A DNA stretch of 64,000 bases from Anolis sagrei. Its lineage: Eukaryota > Chordata > Lepidosauria > Squamata > Anolidae. The notes under the pieces are model-generated. The model was not told the DNA's origin, did not search any database, and was given only the letters and a program-made list of their open reading frames with translations. The translations under genes and the position numbers were made by a program. Where the stretch lies: contig NC_090023.1 of assembly GCF_037176765.1 (NCBI RefSeq), forward strand, positions 141,685,366-141,749,365, in the 5' to 3' direction. Positions 43,345 to 54,572 of the stretch are shown here, piece by piece. The stretch's first letter is position 1. Every line of letters begins with the position of its first letter.

Positions 43345-43919
43345 CAATGGTTCCCAACTTTTTTTTTTTACCAGGGACCACTTTGACCAAGGACCACTTG
43401 ATCAGGGACCACTCACCAACATTAGTACCAAAAGGGTTCTGAATCAGTTTTTGGTCAATTTTAGATTCGGTTTGGTTATTTGGGGTGCTGATTCAGAAAA
43501 TCGCATTGGGTAGACCACATCAGCTCTAGTTTCTGATACAGGACATATGCCATCCAGTAGTCGCCATATTTAATAATCTAGAGCTGATGTGGTCTATCCA
43601 ATGCAATTTTCTGAATCAGTACCCCAAATAATCCCTGGAAAAGGCCTAAAAACAAAGACAGCAAGGCGTCCCCACTTCCATGCACCACATGGAATGGCTC
43701 TGCTCGCGGGGGGGGGGGGGGGGGAGAGGAGGAGGAGAAGCAGCAGTCAGGAGGCTTGTTGTCATGCCGTTTGTGGGTACTCAGCCTCTCCCATCCCGAC
43801 ATCCCCATTGCCTTGGCACTATAAGAGGGTTTTGTGAGACCAGTTGCTCTGGTGCTCTGGTTGCAACGGCGTAGTTACAGTGAGGATGTGGACCATATTT
43901 TAGTTCTTGGGAACCACTG
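43345..43919. mobile_element. hAT element with internal palindrome
   Basis: Ends CAATGGTTCCCAACTTTTTT and TTCTTGGGAACCACTG, flanked by CTGTAGAG (43,337-43,344) and CTGAAGAG (43,920-43,927). The interior has 'accagggaccactttgacc' repeats, a 54-bp inverted repeat (43,476-43,529 and 43,578-43,631, three mismatches) and a G-run at 43,707-43,722. Non-coding. Confidence 0.88.
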
Positions 43920-44059
43920 CTGAAGAGACTTTTTGCTCCCTGAGGGAGACAAGAAACCTAGTGTACACATGAACAGGAACCTAAATAAGAAAGAATCGGT
44001 AACTGGCTCAAAATAAGTGGAAGTGACCATGTAATGCTATTGCCACCATCACTGCTCCC
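43920..44059. other. Unrecognised spacer
   Basis: No feature recognised. Confidence 0.4.
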
Positions 44060-44189
44060 ACCCAACTGCAGAGCTCTATGTAAGCTTTTAGCAATCACAT
44101 GCCCTGTTCTGACATCACTAAAGGCATCTGCATCATCAGGAAAGTTGCATGGGTGTGCCAGTTGATGACTGAAATGGCCAAAAGTCTAC

Positions 44190-44970
44190 AATGGAGTTGT
44201 CATCAGGTGCTCTGCTATGATCTACAGACCCACCAAACAATCTACAGTTCCACGAAAAAAAAATCCAACAAATGCTATGTTCAGCAAAGGAGTATACCAT
44301 ATACCATGCAGCTGTGGACAAGTCTACATAGGGACCACTAAACGCAGCATTGCCCAAACACAAATCAAGGAACATGAAAGGCACTGCAGACTAATTAAAC
44401 CTGGGAAGTCAGCCATAGCAGAGCACCCAATGAACCAACTTGGACACAGCATATTATTTAATAACACAGAAATGCTGGACCACTCTAACAACTACCATGT
44501 CAGACTACACAGAGAAGCCATTGAACTCCACAAGCATGTGGACAATTTGAACACAAAGGTGGAAACCACGAAAATGAACAAAATCTGGCTACTGGTTTAA
44601 AAAAAAACTCTAAAATCAGGACTGTAAATAAAGAGCAAGACTCAAAAAGCAGGGGAATTCCAGACAAGAATAAATCAGGGCCAGTTAACACCTCTCAACA
44701 AAGGATTCCCCCAAGCAGCAACCAGCCAGGCCTTGAAACAGGAGACCATTAAATGCCAACCAAGGTGGCAAATCACAACATTCACACATGCCTCTAGCAG
44801 ACAAGAGTTCTTTCTCCCACCCTGGACATTCCACAGATATATAAACCTCACTTATTTAGTTTCCCACAGACCTCTCAACCTCTGAGAATGCCTACCATGG
44901 ATGTGGGTGAAATGTCAGGAGAGAATGCTTCTGGAACATGGCTATACAGCCCGGAAAACTCACAGCAACA
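44190..44970 (+). mobile_element. Penelope-like element, 5' truncated
   Basis: Holds the GIY-YIG endonuclease frame at 44,217-44,600, then an AT/A-rich linker, then the family's 3' end ('ccacagatatataaacc', 'ggtgaaatgtcaggagagaatgcttctggaacatggc'). The flanks share CTACAATGGAG / CTACAATGAAG, a likely target duplication. The reverse transcriptase is missing. Confidence 0.85.
44217..44600 (+). pseudogene. GIY-YIG endonuclease domain of a Penelope-like element
   Basis: An intact 127-codon frame, but an internal piece of a longer protein. Residues 26-39 read GVYHIPCSCGQVYI (the GIY-YIG core, here 'GVY' and 'VYIG'), followed by GTTKRSIAQTQIKEHERHCRL with the conserved Arg/Lys and His region, and KSAIAEH. 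In PLEs this domain follows the reverse transcriptase and cuts target DNA. The ATG is simply the first in the frame and not a real start. No promoter or partner gene. Confidence 0.88.
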
Positions 44971-45250
44971 CATCTACAATGAAGCTTTGTAGCTGCCTGG
45001 GAGCAGTGACTGTGGTTACACAGGTTAAATTCACCCCTTTTCCCCTGCACTGATGACGGTGTCCCATGTGGACAGTGGAACAGTACAAATCAAATCCAAT
45101 TTAGTTGTTTACACTGCCCTGAACGTGTGGGATAATCAAAAGTTTCAAGCCAACTACCAAGCATTCTCTGGCTTTTCTTGTAGCAGGGCAATGTGAGTTT
45201 AACCCTGTATAATCATTGGCACTCATCAGAAGTCTGGAACATTGTGAAAT

Positions 45251-46139
45251 AAACAGGATTAACTAAAGATGAATACAGATTTTCATGCCCATAGATTTGC
45301 TCTGAGATGTGTGATTAGAGCAGCTGCAAATACATAAACAATGTCCTGTGCAAAACAGTATTTTTAAGTTTTAGTCATGTTTTTTTGATATCACAATAAT
45401 TCCCAGGTATGTCGATTGACTCTCACATCTCATTTATGGAAATGCCCTTTGTCTTACCACAAGCTCTAGACAGACGAAGGCCAGACTAAGCAACACAGCA
45501 AAGAAAAAATAAAGTCTCTTTGCTATTTTCTGTTTCCTTCTCTCCAGCCCCCCTGTGTGCGCAAATGGATGTTTCAGAAAGTTTCACGAAGGAAATTAAT
45601 TCCAGCTGAGTAAGCACCACCAGTTTAAGTTTAAGACCCCACTCACACCAGACTGCTTTCTGCTTGGGTTTTAGATCTCTTGGGACATGTCAACTGAATC
45701 AGTGTCTCCTGCTAGCGCACCGTGGGGTTTGCTGCTTTCATAGTTCATTGAACTTAAAAAATGTAGTGCACGAAGGGAAGGTCCTTGTGATTCAGACCAG
45801 GAGAGATGCCCAGTGGTTTTGCTAAACAGTAAAACAACAGTATCTTGGAGGTAGATTTAGTTGGTGTCAGTTTATTTAATTAGGCAGAAATACTCATGTA
45901 TAAATCAACCTCATATCTAAATCAGGGGGCAGCTTTTGGATGTTGATATGACCTGCCGATAAGTCAAAGATCATCTGTAGAGAGGGGAAAGTGCCAGTGC
46001 TGCCCAAGGGAGCCAACTCCCTTGCTATTTTCCCAACCAGGCATTCAAAAAAACCTTTTCACGTTGTGAGGAAGCGTATGATTACCACCACCAATTTGCA
46101 ACCGTTTGTAAAGGAGCCACAGCTTTGTGAGGGTTTATT
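45251..46139. other. Intergenic, unrecognised
   Basis: No gene or confident repeat. 45,885-45,940 loosely resembles a dispersed 'atactcgtgtataa' repeat end. Confidence 0.35.
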
Positions 46140-47280
46140 AACTTAATAGTGTAGCTTATGGCTAATAATATTGATTTGGTCTTTCTTTTGTGTAGCGTGA
46201 CTTAACTTGGAAAGAAATTGTATCAGAGGCAAGGCTTTAGGAAAAGAACAGTAACAAGTTTATTGAAATGTAGAGGAAACGTGATGGATTTAATGTTTCT
46301 CTTCTCTTAGAGGTACAGATCTTCAAAGGTTACATTTATAACTTTGCTTAAACAACTCTGGAAAGGACTCTTCCTTCCACTAAACAGGTTTCACTTATTT
46401 TTCTTCAAACTGGGTTTTTTTCTTTAAAAGATTACTTCAGTTACAAGCTTAATCTTTATGATGTTTCTGTTACAATAGAGCCTCTCAACACTAACTATTG
46501 ATATAAATAAGCCAACTCAACTTATTTAACTACTCAGGCTAAAAGCCCAAACCTCCCTGATTCTTACTAAGTAGAATCAGTCCTTTCCCTGTAGTTTTTA
46601 AACTATAGATCCCTTCTGGTTCTCTCTACTCAACAGAACAGCCTCTTCTATAGTTCACAGACTGTAGACTATTTCCCTGATACTCCTCCTAGAGCAGGGG
46701 TCCACAAACCTTTTAAACAGAGGACCAGGTTACAGTCCCTCAAACTGTTGGAGGGCCGGATTATAATTTGAAAAAAAAATGAATGAATTCCTATGCACAC
46801 TGCACATGTGTTATTTGTAATGCAAAAACACTTAAAAACAATACAATAATTAAAATTAATAACAATTTTGACAAATATAAACTTATTGGTATTTCAATGG
46901 GAAGTGTGGGCCTGCTTTTGACTGATGAGATAGGATTGTTGTTGTTGTTGTGTGCTTTCAAATAATTTCAGACTTAGGTTGACCCTGAGCGAGGGCCGGG
47001 TAAATGAGCTTGGAGGGCCACATCCAGCCCCCGGGCCTTAGTTTGAGGACCCCTGTCTTAGAGTATCAGTCTTCTCCTGTAGCTCTCCAACTACAGACTG
47101 TCTGTTTTAAAGTGGCAGTTGGCTCCGCCCCTGTTTCCATGGTCACACATACAAAAGGTGAATATTCAGTGCTGTATTCAATCATAGAACAGAAGCAAAT
47201 ATACATAAAACATAACAATATAATACAGATCATAATTAAAAGTGCATATAAAGTAAGCTCTATGGGAGAGGTGATGTTTG
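46140..47280 (-). mobile_element. Possible solo-LTR fossil, minus strand
   Basis: On the minus strand there is an AATAAA (46,258-46,263) close to one end, and about three imperfect 60-70 bp repeats ('gtag.tt..aactatagatc', 'atagttcacagactgtagac', 'tagctctccaactacagactg') like U3 enhancer repeats. A family A hAT lies inside. No coding part. Low certainty; age moderate to old. Confidence 0.25.
46695..47055 (+). mobile_element. Non-autonomous hAT element, family A copy 3
   Basis: Ends CAGGGGTCCACAAACC and AGTTTGAGGACCCCTG, flanked by TCCTAGAG (46,687-46,694) and TCTTAGAG (47,056-47,063). Confidence 0.92.
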
Positions 47281-47289
47281 GGCCTCTAA

Positions 47290-47438
47290 GGGCCCTTCCA
47301 CAGAGCCCTCTATCCCAGAATATCAAGGCAGAAAATCCCACAATATCTGCTTTGAACAGGGTTATCTGAGTCCACACTAAGATAATGTGGGATTTTCTGC
47401 CTTGATATTCTGGGATATATGGATGTGTAGAAGGGCCC
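47290..47438. mobile_element. Compact MITE, GGGCCCTTCCACA family
   Basis: 149 bp. Ends GGGCCCTTCCACAGAGCC and 'ggatgtgtagaagggccc' with inverted arms of about 50 bp including 'cagaatatcaaggcagaaaatcccaca'. This is the cleanest copy of the family in the window. Confidence 0.85.
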
Positions 47439-47454
47439 CTAGAGTGCAATAACC

Positions 47455-48200
47455 AAGTATTTATTTATTTATTTATTTAAAGTTTTTATAACCCGGTCTT
47501 CTCAACCTCCAAGGAGGGACTCAGGCCGGCTAACAACATAGGGTTACATACAATAAAATAAAACAATATACATCATCAATATACAATACATTAAAATACA
47601 TTTCATACAAGTAACAAAAAAGTTACAAAAAAGTCAGTTCGTCAGAGTGAATCACAAATTCATCACCATCTGCCAGAAAGGTCAGCAGTTATTGACTCAA
47701 TCATCATTCTGCAAATGCAGTATCCCAAAGCCACGATTTTACCAGTTTTCTAAAAGTCAGGAGGGAAGAGGCAGATCTAATCTCTATCGGGAGGGAGTTC
47801 CAAAGCCAAGAGGCCACCACCGAGAAGGCCCTGTCCCTCGTTCCCACCAAACGTGATTGTGAGGGAGGTGGGACCGAGAGCAGGGTCCCTCCTGAAGATC
47901 TTAACAACCTTGATGGTTCATAGGGGAGAATCCGTTCGGACAGGTAAATTGGGCCAGAGCCATTTAGGGATTTATAGGTCAACACCAGCACTCTGAATTG
48001 TGCTCGAAAGCTGATTGGCAGCCAGTGGAGCTGACACAACAGAGGAGTAGTATGCTCTCTGTACCCTGTTCCCGTTAGTAGTCTGGCTGCCACACGTTAG
48101 ACTAGTTGTAGCTTCCGGGCAGTCTTCAGAGGCAGCCCCATGTAGAAAGCGTTGCAGTAGTCTATATGGGATGTAACCAGAGCATATACCACTGTGGCCA
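47455..48200 (-). mobile_element. L2-like LINE 3' end with ORF remnant
   Basis: The minus frame 47,704-48,093 reads AARLLTGTGYREHTTPLLC, then LHWLPISFRAQFRVLVLTYK, then AFSVVASWLWNSLPIEIR and LLTFRKLVKSWLW, the conserved C-terminus of L2-type LINEs. The 3' tail is the (TTTA)n at 47,459-47,480 with 'ggagggactcaggccgg'. The remaining frame is intact for 129 codons, so this copy is relatively young, but it is 5' truncated. Confidence 0.88.
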
Positions 48201-49020
48201 AGTCAGACTTCCCAAATGGAATCTAGAGATAAATAGATATAAAGTGGTCCTATGGTGTGTTATTGTTTAGTACGAAAGCAGTCAGGAGGGGGTGGCTTTT
48301 TTCAATATTCATCTGCTCCAATATTCATCTGCTCATCTGCATAGATTTGTTTAAATTTTTTTTAAAGGAGGGGAGGGAAGGGGCTATTCTCACTTCAGTA
48401 GGGAGGGTGTTCCAAAGAGCTGGAGTGACCACAGAGAAGGCCCTCTCTCTCGTGCTCACCAGCTGTGCTTGGGACAGGTGTGGGATTGAGAGGAGGGCCC
48501 CCTTAGAGGATCACAGTGGCCAGATGGGATTGTAAGTTGGGGTGCAGGCTCTCAAGCATTTTTTTCAATCATTTTAAAATAAGAGCCTTGCCAATTTAAG
48601 AGTTAAGACCATGTCATGTTACTTTTGCCATTTCCTGGACAGAGAGACACATGCCAAAAAACAAACTCTCTTCCTTACACTGTACAGATGTTTCCAGATG
48701 GGAAAAAGAGGAGAGACATATTTAGCTATATATTTCTTAGGTTTGGGCTTCCCAGCCATTCCTAAATTTCAGCATTAGGCGGAAAAGAGTCAGGAATGTT
48801 GGGGGGAGGGAAGGGTTTCTTCCTCCCCATTAAGGTCTGAGAAGAACTACAACACTTCCAGCCCAATATGGCTGCATAAATAGGCCTGAGGAAAGTTGAA
48901 ATGGATTTAAATAATTATCTCATCCAGAAATCCCTGGAGCTGGGAGACCACCACATTTACCAGAGCCTTATCCAAATTATTCAGCATGGCGGGATTCCTG
49001 GAGACCTTTATTAAAACAAC
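48201..49020 (-). mobile_element. Older L2-like pieces
   Basis: 48,377-48,510 ('agggtgttccaaagagctggagtgaccacagagaaggccctctctctcg') is a worn second copy of the same C-terminal region. 48,915-48,990 ('ccagaaatccctggagctgggagaccaccac') also resembles L2-type text. Confidence 0.55.
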
Positions 49021-49462
49021 AGCATCTTTTAGGTAAGATGGAAAATTCCCTTCTTGCAATGGGGCATGCACCACTTAGCCAGTCCTCCTCTAACTACTTT
49101 CAGAAGCCAGGAAGGCAAGGAAACTAATATACATGTGGTAGATCTCACCTCCCCAAGGATTCCCTCTACATCCCTCTACAGCCCAATCGGACTGATCCAA
49201 GTGAATTTGCCTGCAAAGAAAAACAACTGATATACATTTTGTTGTTATTAACTGTCCATGGTGAATTCCCTCGCTATCGCTTGGCTTACTGACCTCAATG
49301 CGATGAGGCCCTTATGGTGACCCTATCTATCATCAACAGCCTTGTTTAGATCTTAGAGTTAGAACAGGGACTTCCTTGATTCTATCTATCATCTGTAATG
49401 CATCCTTCGGCATATACATTTTACAACAGGAGAAAGCTATTATCCAAACTAATGCATCATGT
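49021..49462. other. Intergenic, unrecognised
   Basis: No feature recognised. Confidence 0.4.
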
Positions 49463-49540
49463 CTAGGGCCACATCTACACTGCCATATAATGCAGTTTCA
49501 GACTGCATTACATGGCAGTATAGAAGGTGCTTGGATGACC
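49463..49540. mobile_element. Short MITE copy
   Basis: 'gggccacatctacactgccatataatgcagtttcagactgcattacatggcagtatagaagg' is a nearly perfect palindrome of about 60 bp. Confidence 0.7.
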
Positions 49541-50447
49541 GTAGTTACTCTTCTCTCAGCAATCCAGACTTAACACTGTTGCCTGTTTTAACTGCCCAAA
49601 AGGAACAAGTAGAACTGTTGTTGCTTTTTAAAAGTACTTCAAATAACTTCCATAAACATTGAATACATAATAACACATCAATAGATATGTTAAAAAACAC
49701 AATATTGCAATCCTAATGCATGACTAATTATGTGACACTGGTAAACTAAACAGACGTGGATTTTTCCATGGTCCTCAGTTTTGCTTCCAACCATTCAGTG
49801 ACCTTTTCCTGCAGAGAGACGTATTTTATTTTCAGCCATAAATCTCTCCGGGGCCCTGGGAATGGAGGTTGGGAAAGGAGTAGAGCTTAAAAAGCTGTTT
49901 TTTTGTCACTTTCAGCACTTGAGATTTTGAGCAACCATGCTTGAAGCCATTCTCTATTTTTTATATCAACTTGTATTAATTAAAACATGTGAATTGGCTT
50001 TAAATGAAAGCTTAGTCATCCTTGCTGTTCAAGGTTACCACTGCATTCAGTCATCCTTTATCTATTTATGAACAGACAGACCACTTGGATCTAGATTTTT
50101 CAAACCAGTGAATAACAATTTTAAAAATTACAGCAGATACAAAATACTTCATTTACATGATCCAGTATATTCAGGTAATATTGTGATGCAACTGTATACA
50201 TGAGATGTTGGACAGTCTGAAATGTACCACTCTTGTTGATAAAACCAGTAGATTTCGTCACTTCTTTAGAGACTCATGCTGCAGTGGTATTAGTGATGGT
50301 TGTTTTCTTAAATACATATTTTGGACAGAATTAGGATAGGTTTAAAACAGCGTTGAAGAGAGGAAAGGAATACATTACAATTTTACATCCAAAGTGAAGT
50401 TTCTATGCAAAGGATGCTCACGTATTCTATGGAGTGCAAAAAAAGCT
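49541..50447. other. Intergenic, unrecognised
   Basis: AT-rich, no gene or repeat recognised. Confidence 0.4.
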
Positions 50448-50612
50448 GAGGGCCCATCTACACTGTCCTTATATCTCAGGCTCTGATCCCAGATTATCTT
50501 CTTATCCCAGATTATATGGCAGTGGAGACTCATACAATACAGTTCAAAGCAGATAACCTGGGATCAAATCCTGGGCTAGAAGGGCAGTATAGAAGGGACC
50601 TTTGATGTAGGA
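50448..50612. mobile_element. Palindromic MITE
   Basis: 'gggcccatctacactgtccttatatctcagg' and 'ctgggctagaagggcagtatagaagggacc' ends with 'gatcccagattat' arms. Confidence 0.75.
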
Positions 50613-50789
50613 AACTGACCATAGAATGTCCACCTATAATAAATCAGATACAAGTAATATGACACTTTTTTCTACCTTTGCTGAGGTGACCGCTATGTCA
50701 ATGTGTACAATAATTACAATGTAAACACATGGGAAATAACACAGATTAGTTTACCACCATCTGGTTGTGGCATAATTCTGAGTATGCAG

Positions 50790-52185
50790 TGCTTAAAGGA
50801 CTCTAGTGTGGAAGCAAGTTGGACCCCAAAAATATGAACACCAGAGTCCACAGTCCCATTGGGACAGGCAGCGAGCGTGAATTGACCTCTTCCTTAATTC
50901 TACAATAACCTTTAATGAACTGCTCCCTCGAATGTTGCCTAATTCTTCCACACACACCAGACCTCAGGGAATAGCCACACATTTAGCCTAATCCCTTCAT
51001 AATACCCTGGAACGTTGCATGGAACACACAAGAGTTTTCTTTTGGTGCTGGTCATTGACAGTAATACACAAAAATATATACAAGGGTTTTCTAAATATTG
51101 TCTGATTTTACCCTGGGAACATTGTCTGATCTATAATGTTGTATTGAGCTCCTTCTGTGAGATCCCCATTGTATCAGCCAACATCCTGAACTACTCTTTG
51201 TATGTCTGGGTAGCACTCATTGTTTAAGCCTGGCACTGGGACATCAAGATCCATTAACTTTTGATCAGCTGCATCCTTTTCCAGGCACACCCGATTCCTG
51301 GGAGGACCCACAGACAGATGCAAGCCTTCAAATTCACTAGTGACATTTTATTAAATTTCCCGACTTGCCTTGAAACCAATCAGAGGCGAGACTGGACACA
51401 CGTCTCATCCAATGAGGTGGCAGATTCTAGCCAGCACCAACCTGGACCAATGAATTATCGGCGTGGCAAAGTCTTATTGTTTTATACTATTGTCAATGTA
51501 CTATCATTATTTATTAATTAATTATTTTATTTACAGCTTTTATATTCCACCCTTCTCACCCCGCAGGGGACTCAGGGCGGATTACAGTGTACACATATAT
51601 GGCAAACATTTAATGCCAATTTTAACATACAACATATACAGACATACACAGAGGCTATTTAACTTTTTCTGGCCACCAGGGGAGCTGTCGCTTTAATTGT
51701 CCATCTGCGACGCTGATGAAGCACTTCCGCATTCCCGCATACTTCCCTGCTGGAATGCTTTGCTGGAGTCTTCTTTATGGCCTCATAAATCAGTTAATTT
51801 AGCCTCCCCACACTTTAAGGTGGTACCTTATTTTCCTACTTGACAGATGCAACTGTCTTTCGGGTTGCAAAGGTCGACAACAGGCTACACACAATAGGTT
51901 GGAAAGCCATTCCAACCCGGGCTGGCTTCGAACTCATGACCTTTTGGTCAGAGTGATCTTAATGCAGCTGACACTCAGCCGGCTGTGCCACAATCCCGGT
52001 GCTATCAATAAATCAATGTGATTATTTGGAATTGTTGATATGTCAGCCTTTGGAGCACAGACTCCTTTGACATCCTCTTTGGCCATTGAGAATAAATGCC
52101 TCTGATTTTGCCTTCAACCCGTCTGTGTCTTGTTTGATTCTTTGGGAGGTAGGCACTCCAGGCTCAGAACCCACAATTCACTCAC
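50790..52185 (+). mobile_element. Possible solo-LTR fossil with a SINE inside
   Basis: Suggestive features only: CCAAT boxes and 'ccaatgaggtggca' at 51,377-51,460, an AATAAA near 52,091 ('gagaataaatgcctctgatt') followed by 'gtctgtgtcttgtttgattctttgggaggta'. No coding parts, no matching partner LTR. The start is uncertain. Confidence 0.3.
51500..52003 (-). mobile_element. Long tRNA-derived SINE with L2-like tail
   Basis: The right end reversed reads 'ccggctgagtgtcagctgcattaagatc', then the B-box text GAGTTCGAAGCC. The left end is (TTTA)n with 'cacccttctcaccccgcaggggactcagggcgg'. Flanks 'gtactatca' and 'gtgctatca' look like the target duplication. Confidence 0.75.
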
Positions 52186-52382
52186 CAGTTTTAAAGCATG
52201 GATGAAATGGACAAATTAACCTGTTTACTAAAAAAAGGGAAATAGGAAAAAAAGAAAGAAATATTGGAATTTTTTTTTTTGCAGCAGGAAGTGAAGGACT
52301 TGCCAATTTTGAGTTTTGAAGAATAATATTGGGGGGGGGGGGTTTGAGAAAGGAGTCAAAATTGGGAGGTCTAGAGGGTTTT

Positions 52383-52645
52383 TTTTCTGTGTCAGGGACT
52401 TGAGAAACTGCAAGTTGCTTCTGGTGTGAGAGAATTGGTCGTCTGCAAGGATGTTGCCCAAGGAATGTCCGAATGTTTTGATGTTTTACCATCCCTGTGG
52501 GAGGCTTCTCTCAGGTTCCCGCAGAGGGAGCTGAAGCTGACAGAGTGAGCTCATCTGCGCTCTCCCTGGACTCGAACCTCCAACCTGTCAGTCTTCAGTC
52601 CTGCCTGCACAAGAGTTTAACCCACTGCACCACCGGGGGCTCCTG
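52383..52645 (-). mobile_element. tRNA-derived SINE
   Basis: Full reversed copy: 'ctgtgtcagggacttgagaaactgcaag' to 'ggactcgaacctccaacctgtcagtc' and 'accgggggctcctgg'. Confidence 0.9.
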
Positions 52646-53888
52646 GCCTTGAGGGTGAAGCTTATCTTGTTTTCTTTTGGCTAAGTGAGGATAAATTGGA
52701 AGTCCACTACATTGTTTTTATTCTTCTTTCTTTTTGTTTTCTTTTTTTTAATGGCATTTTTGTGTTTCTCCTCCTTAGTTCTTTTCTTGATTCACTTTTT
52801 TGACTGTTAGTGTAACTTTTAAAACTCTTTAAATAAAGTTAATAAAGAAACACATTTTTAAATCATACAAATAGGGCTGTATTTGTTACTAAGACTGCTG
52901 GAAAAAAAATCATTGCTCTTTGTAGAAAGACTACTTTGGAAAAAAAAAAAAAACAACATCCCGGTGGGTCTTTGTACACCCTGGTGGCGCTGTACATTTC
53001 CAATTAGTCTTTTGCTCATCTGTGAAAATGGCAGCAATTATGCCATAAACTTCTAGGCACTCTAGCTTCATAGTTTTGTCCCACAGAGAGGGCACCAAAA
53101 TGTGCACACATATAGCACAGAAACACTTGTATAAACAGAATCTTATTTTATGAAATTGAAAACACATTCTGATTTACTATTAGAAAAACAAACACTACCA
53201 GGCTGATTGATCTGAAAACGATGAAAACAGCTGTACAATGAAATGTTCCAGTTTCATTTGTGCAATCATTTAACAGGAAGCTAATTGTTAATATTTTATC
53301 TTCTAACTGCAGGCATGGCTTGGACTGATTCACGTCTCCCAAACATGACTGTTATGTGTATTTAAGACCTTTTCTCATTTCATGTGCAGAGAGAGAGAGA
53401 GAGAAAGAGAAAACAAAAATACATCAGAGGGCTTAGTGATTGCTCCTGCCAGGCCCTGAAATTCCCTGTCTGGTGAGGTTAGGCTGATTACGCTTTCATA
53501 TATCTCATGACGAAGATCTTTCTCTTTCGGCTGGTTTTTGAGGGATGACTGCTTGGGTGGCTTATAGTTCTTGTTCTTTTCATGGTTATGATTTTAAATG
53601 CTTTCAAGGTTGATAGGTTAGTCATATTTTAATACTTTCTATAACCATTTTTAGCTGTATCTGTTTTAAATTTATAATCTACCTTCAATCTACAACTGGA
53701 AAAAGAGCAACAGCAGCAGCAGCAGCAGCAACAACAACAACAACAACAACAACATTCTTTTCTACCAATATTCAGGCAACACAAAGGTAGGATTGCTAGT
53801 TCTTGATATCCACTGATTTGGGTGAAGGACAAGTATTCCTTTCAAAAAAAATTATCTGCATATCTCAAAGATATTTTTTCTATCTGTA
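52646..53888. other. Intergenic with microsatellites
   Basis: (GA)n at 53,387-53,409 and (AGC)n(AAC)n at 53,709-53,753. The cysteine-rich antisense frame over the latter is a repeat artefact. Nothing else recognised. Confidence 0.6.
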
Positions 53889-54185
53889 AAGATAAAAGTA
53901 AAGGTTTCCCCTGACATTAAATCTAGTCAACTCTGATTCTGGGGGATGGTGCTCAACTCCATTTCTAAGCTGAAGAAAAGCTGGCGTTGTTTGTAGACAC
54001 CTCCAAGGCATGATTGCATGGATCACCGCTACTTTCCCGCTGGAGAGGTACCTATAGATCTACTCACATTTGCATGTTTTTGAACTGCTAGGTTAACAGA
54101 AGCTGGGGCTAACAGTAGGAGCTCACCCCACTCCCCGGATTTGAACTGCCGACCATTCAGTCAGCAAGTTCAGCAGCTCAGCAAT
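53889..54185 (-). mobile_element. Long tRNA-derived SINE, second family
   Basis: Same family as 12,039: 'aaagtaaaggtttcccctgacattaaatctagtc' to 'ccattcagtcagcaagttcagcagctcagca'; minus-strand B box 'ggcagttcaaatccgggg'. Confidence 0.85.
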
Positions 54186-54325
54186 CTCTATATTCCATTT
54201 CCTTCTGTCATGTTTTGCTTCTAGCAGTACTGTGTTGATGTGAGACAATGGGGAGGGAGAGAAAATCAAATGGTGGGGCGGGGGGGGGGGGGGGGTAAAA
54301 GGGTTGGATCTTTGGATCATAAAAG

Positions 54326-54572
54326 AGATTGTATTGTCGAAGGCTTTCATGGCCAGAATTACTGGGTTGTTGTAGGTTTTTCAGGTTGTAGTGCCATGTT
54401 CTGGAAGCATTCTCTCCTGACGTTTCGCCTGCATCTATGGCAGGCATCCTCAGAGGTTGCGAGATCCTCACAACTTCTGAGGATGCCTGCCATAAATACA
54501 GCCAAAACGTCAGGAGAGAATGCTTCCAGAACATGGCCATACAATCCAAAAAACCTACAACAACCCATAAAT
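54326..54572. mobile_element. Penelope-like ends in perfect inverted array
   Basis: 54,326-54,463 is the minus-strand PLE end and 54,475-54,572 the plus-strand PLE end, separated by about 12 bases. The two arms are reverse complements over about 95-100 bases, from 'ttgttgtaggtttttcag' to 'ggcatcctcagaggttg' and back. Confidence 0.88.

Larger units (their letters stand above)
44060..45250 (+). repeat. Unnamed dispersed repeat, copy 2, split by a PLE
   Basis: 44,060-44,190 and 44,970-45,250 match consecutive parts of 27,000-27,540 ('ttctgacatcactaaaggca', 'gggagcagtgactgtggttaca', 'catcagaagtctggaacattgtga'). Confidence 0.5.

Noticed and set aside
44217-44600. GIY-YIG frame as a host nuclease gene (SLX1-like)
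   Set aside because: Linked to the Penelope-like 3' end and a likely target duplication; it is a retroelement fragment.
53629-53832. Frame with a long cysteine run
   Set aside because: Translation of an (AGC)n(AAC)n microsatellite on the opposite strand.
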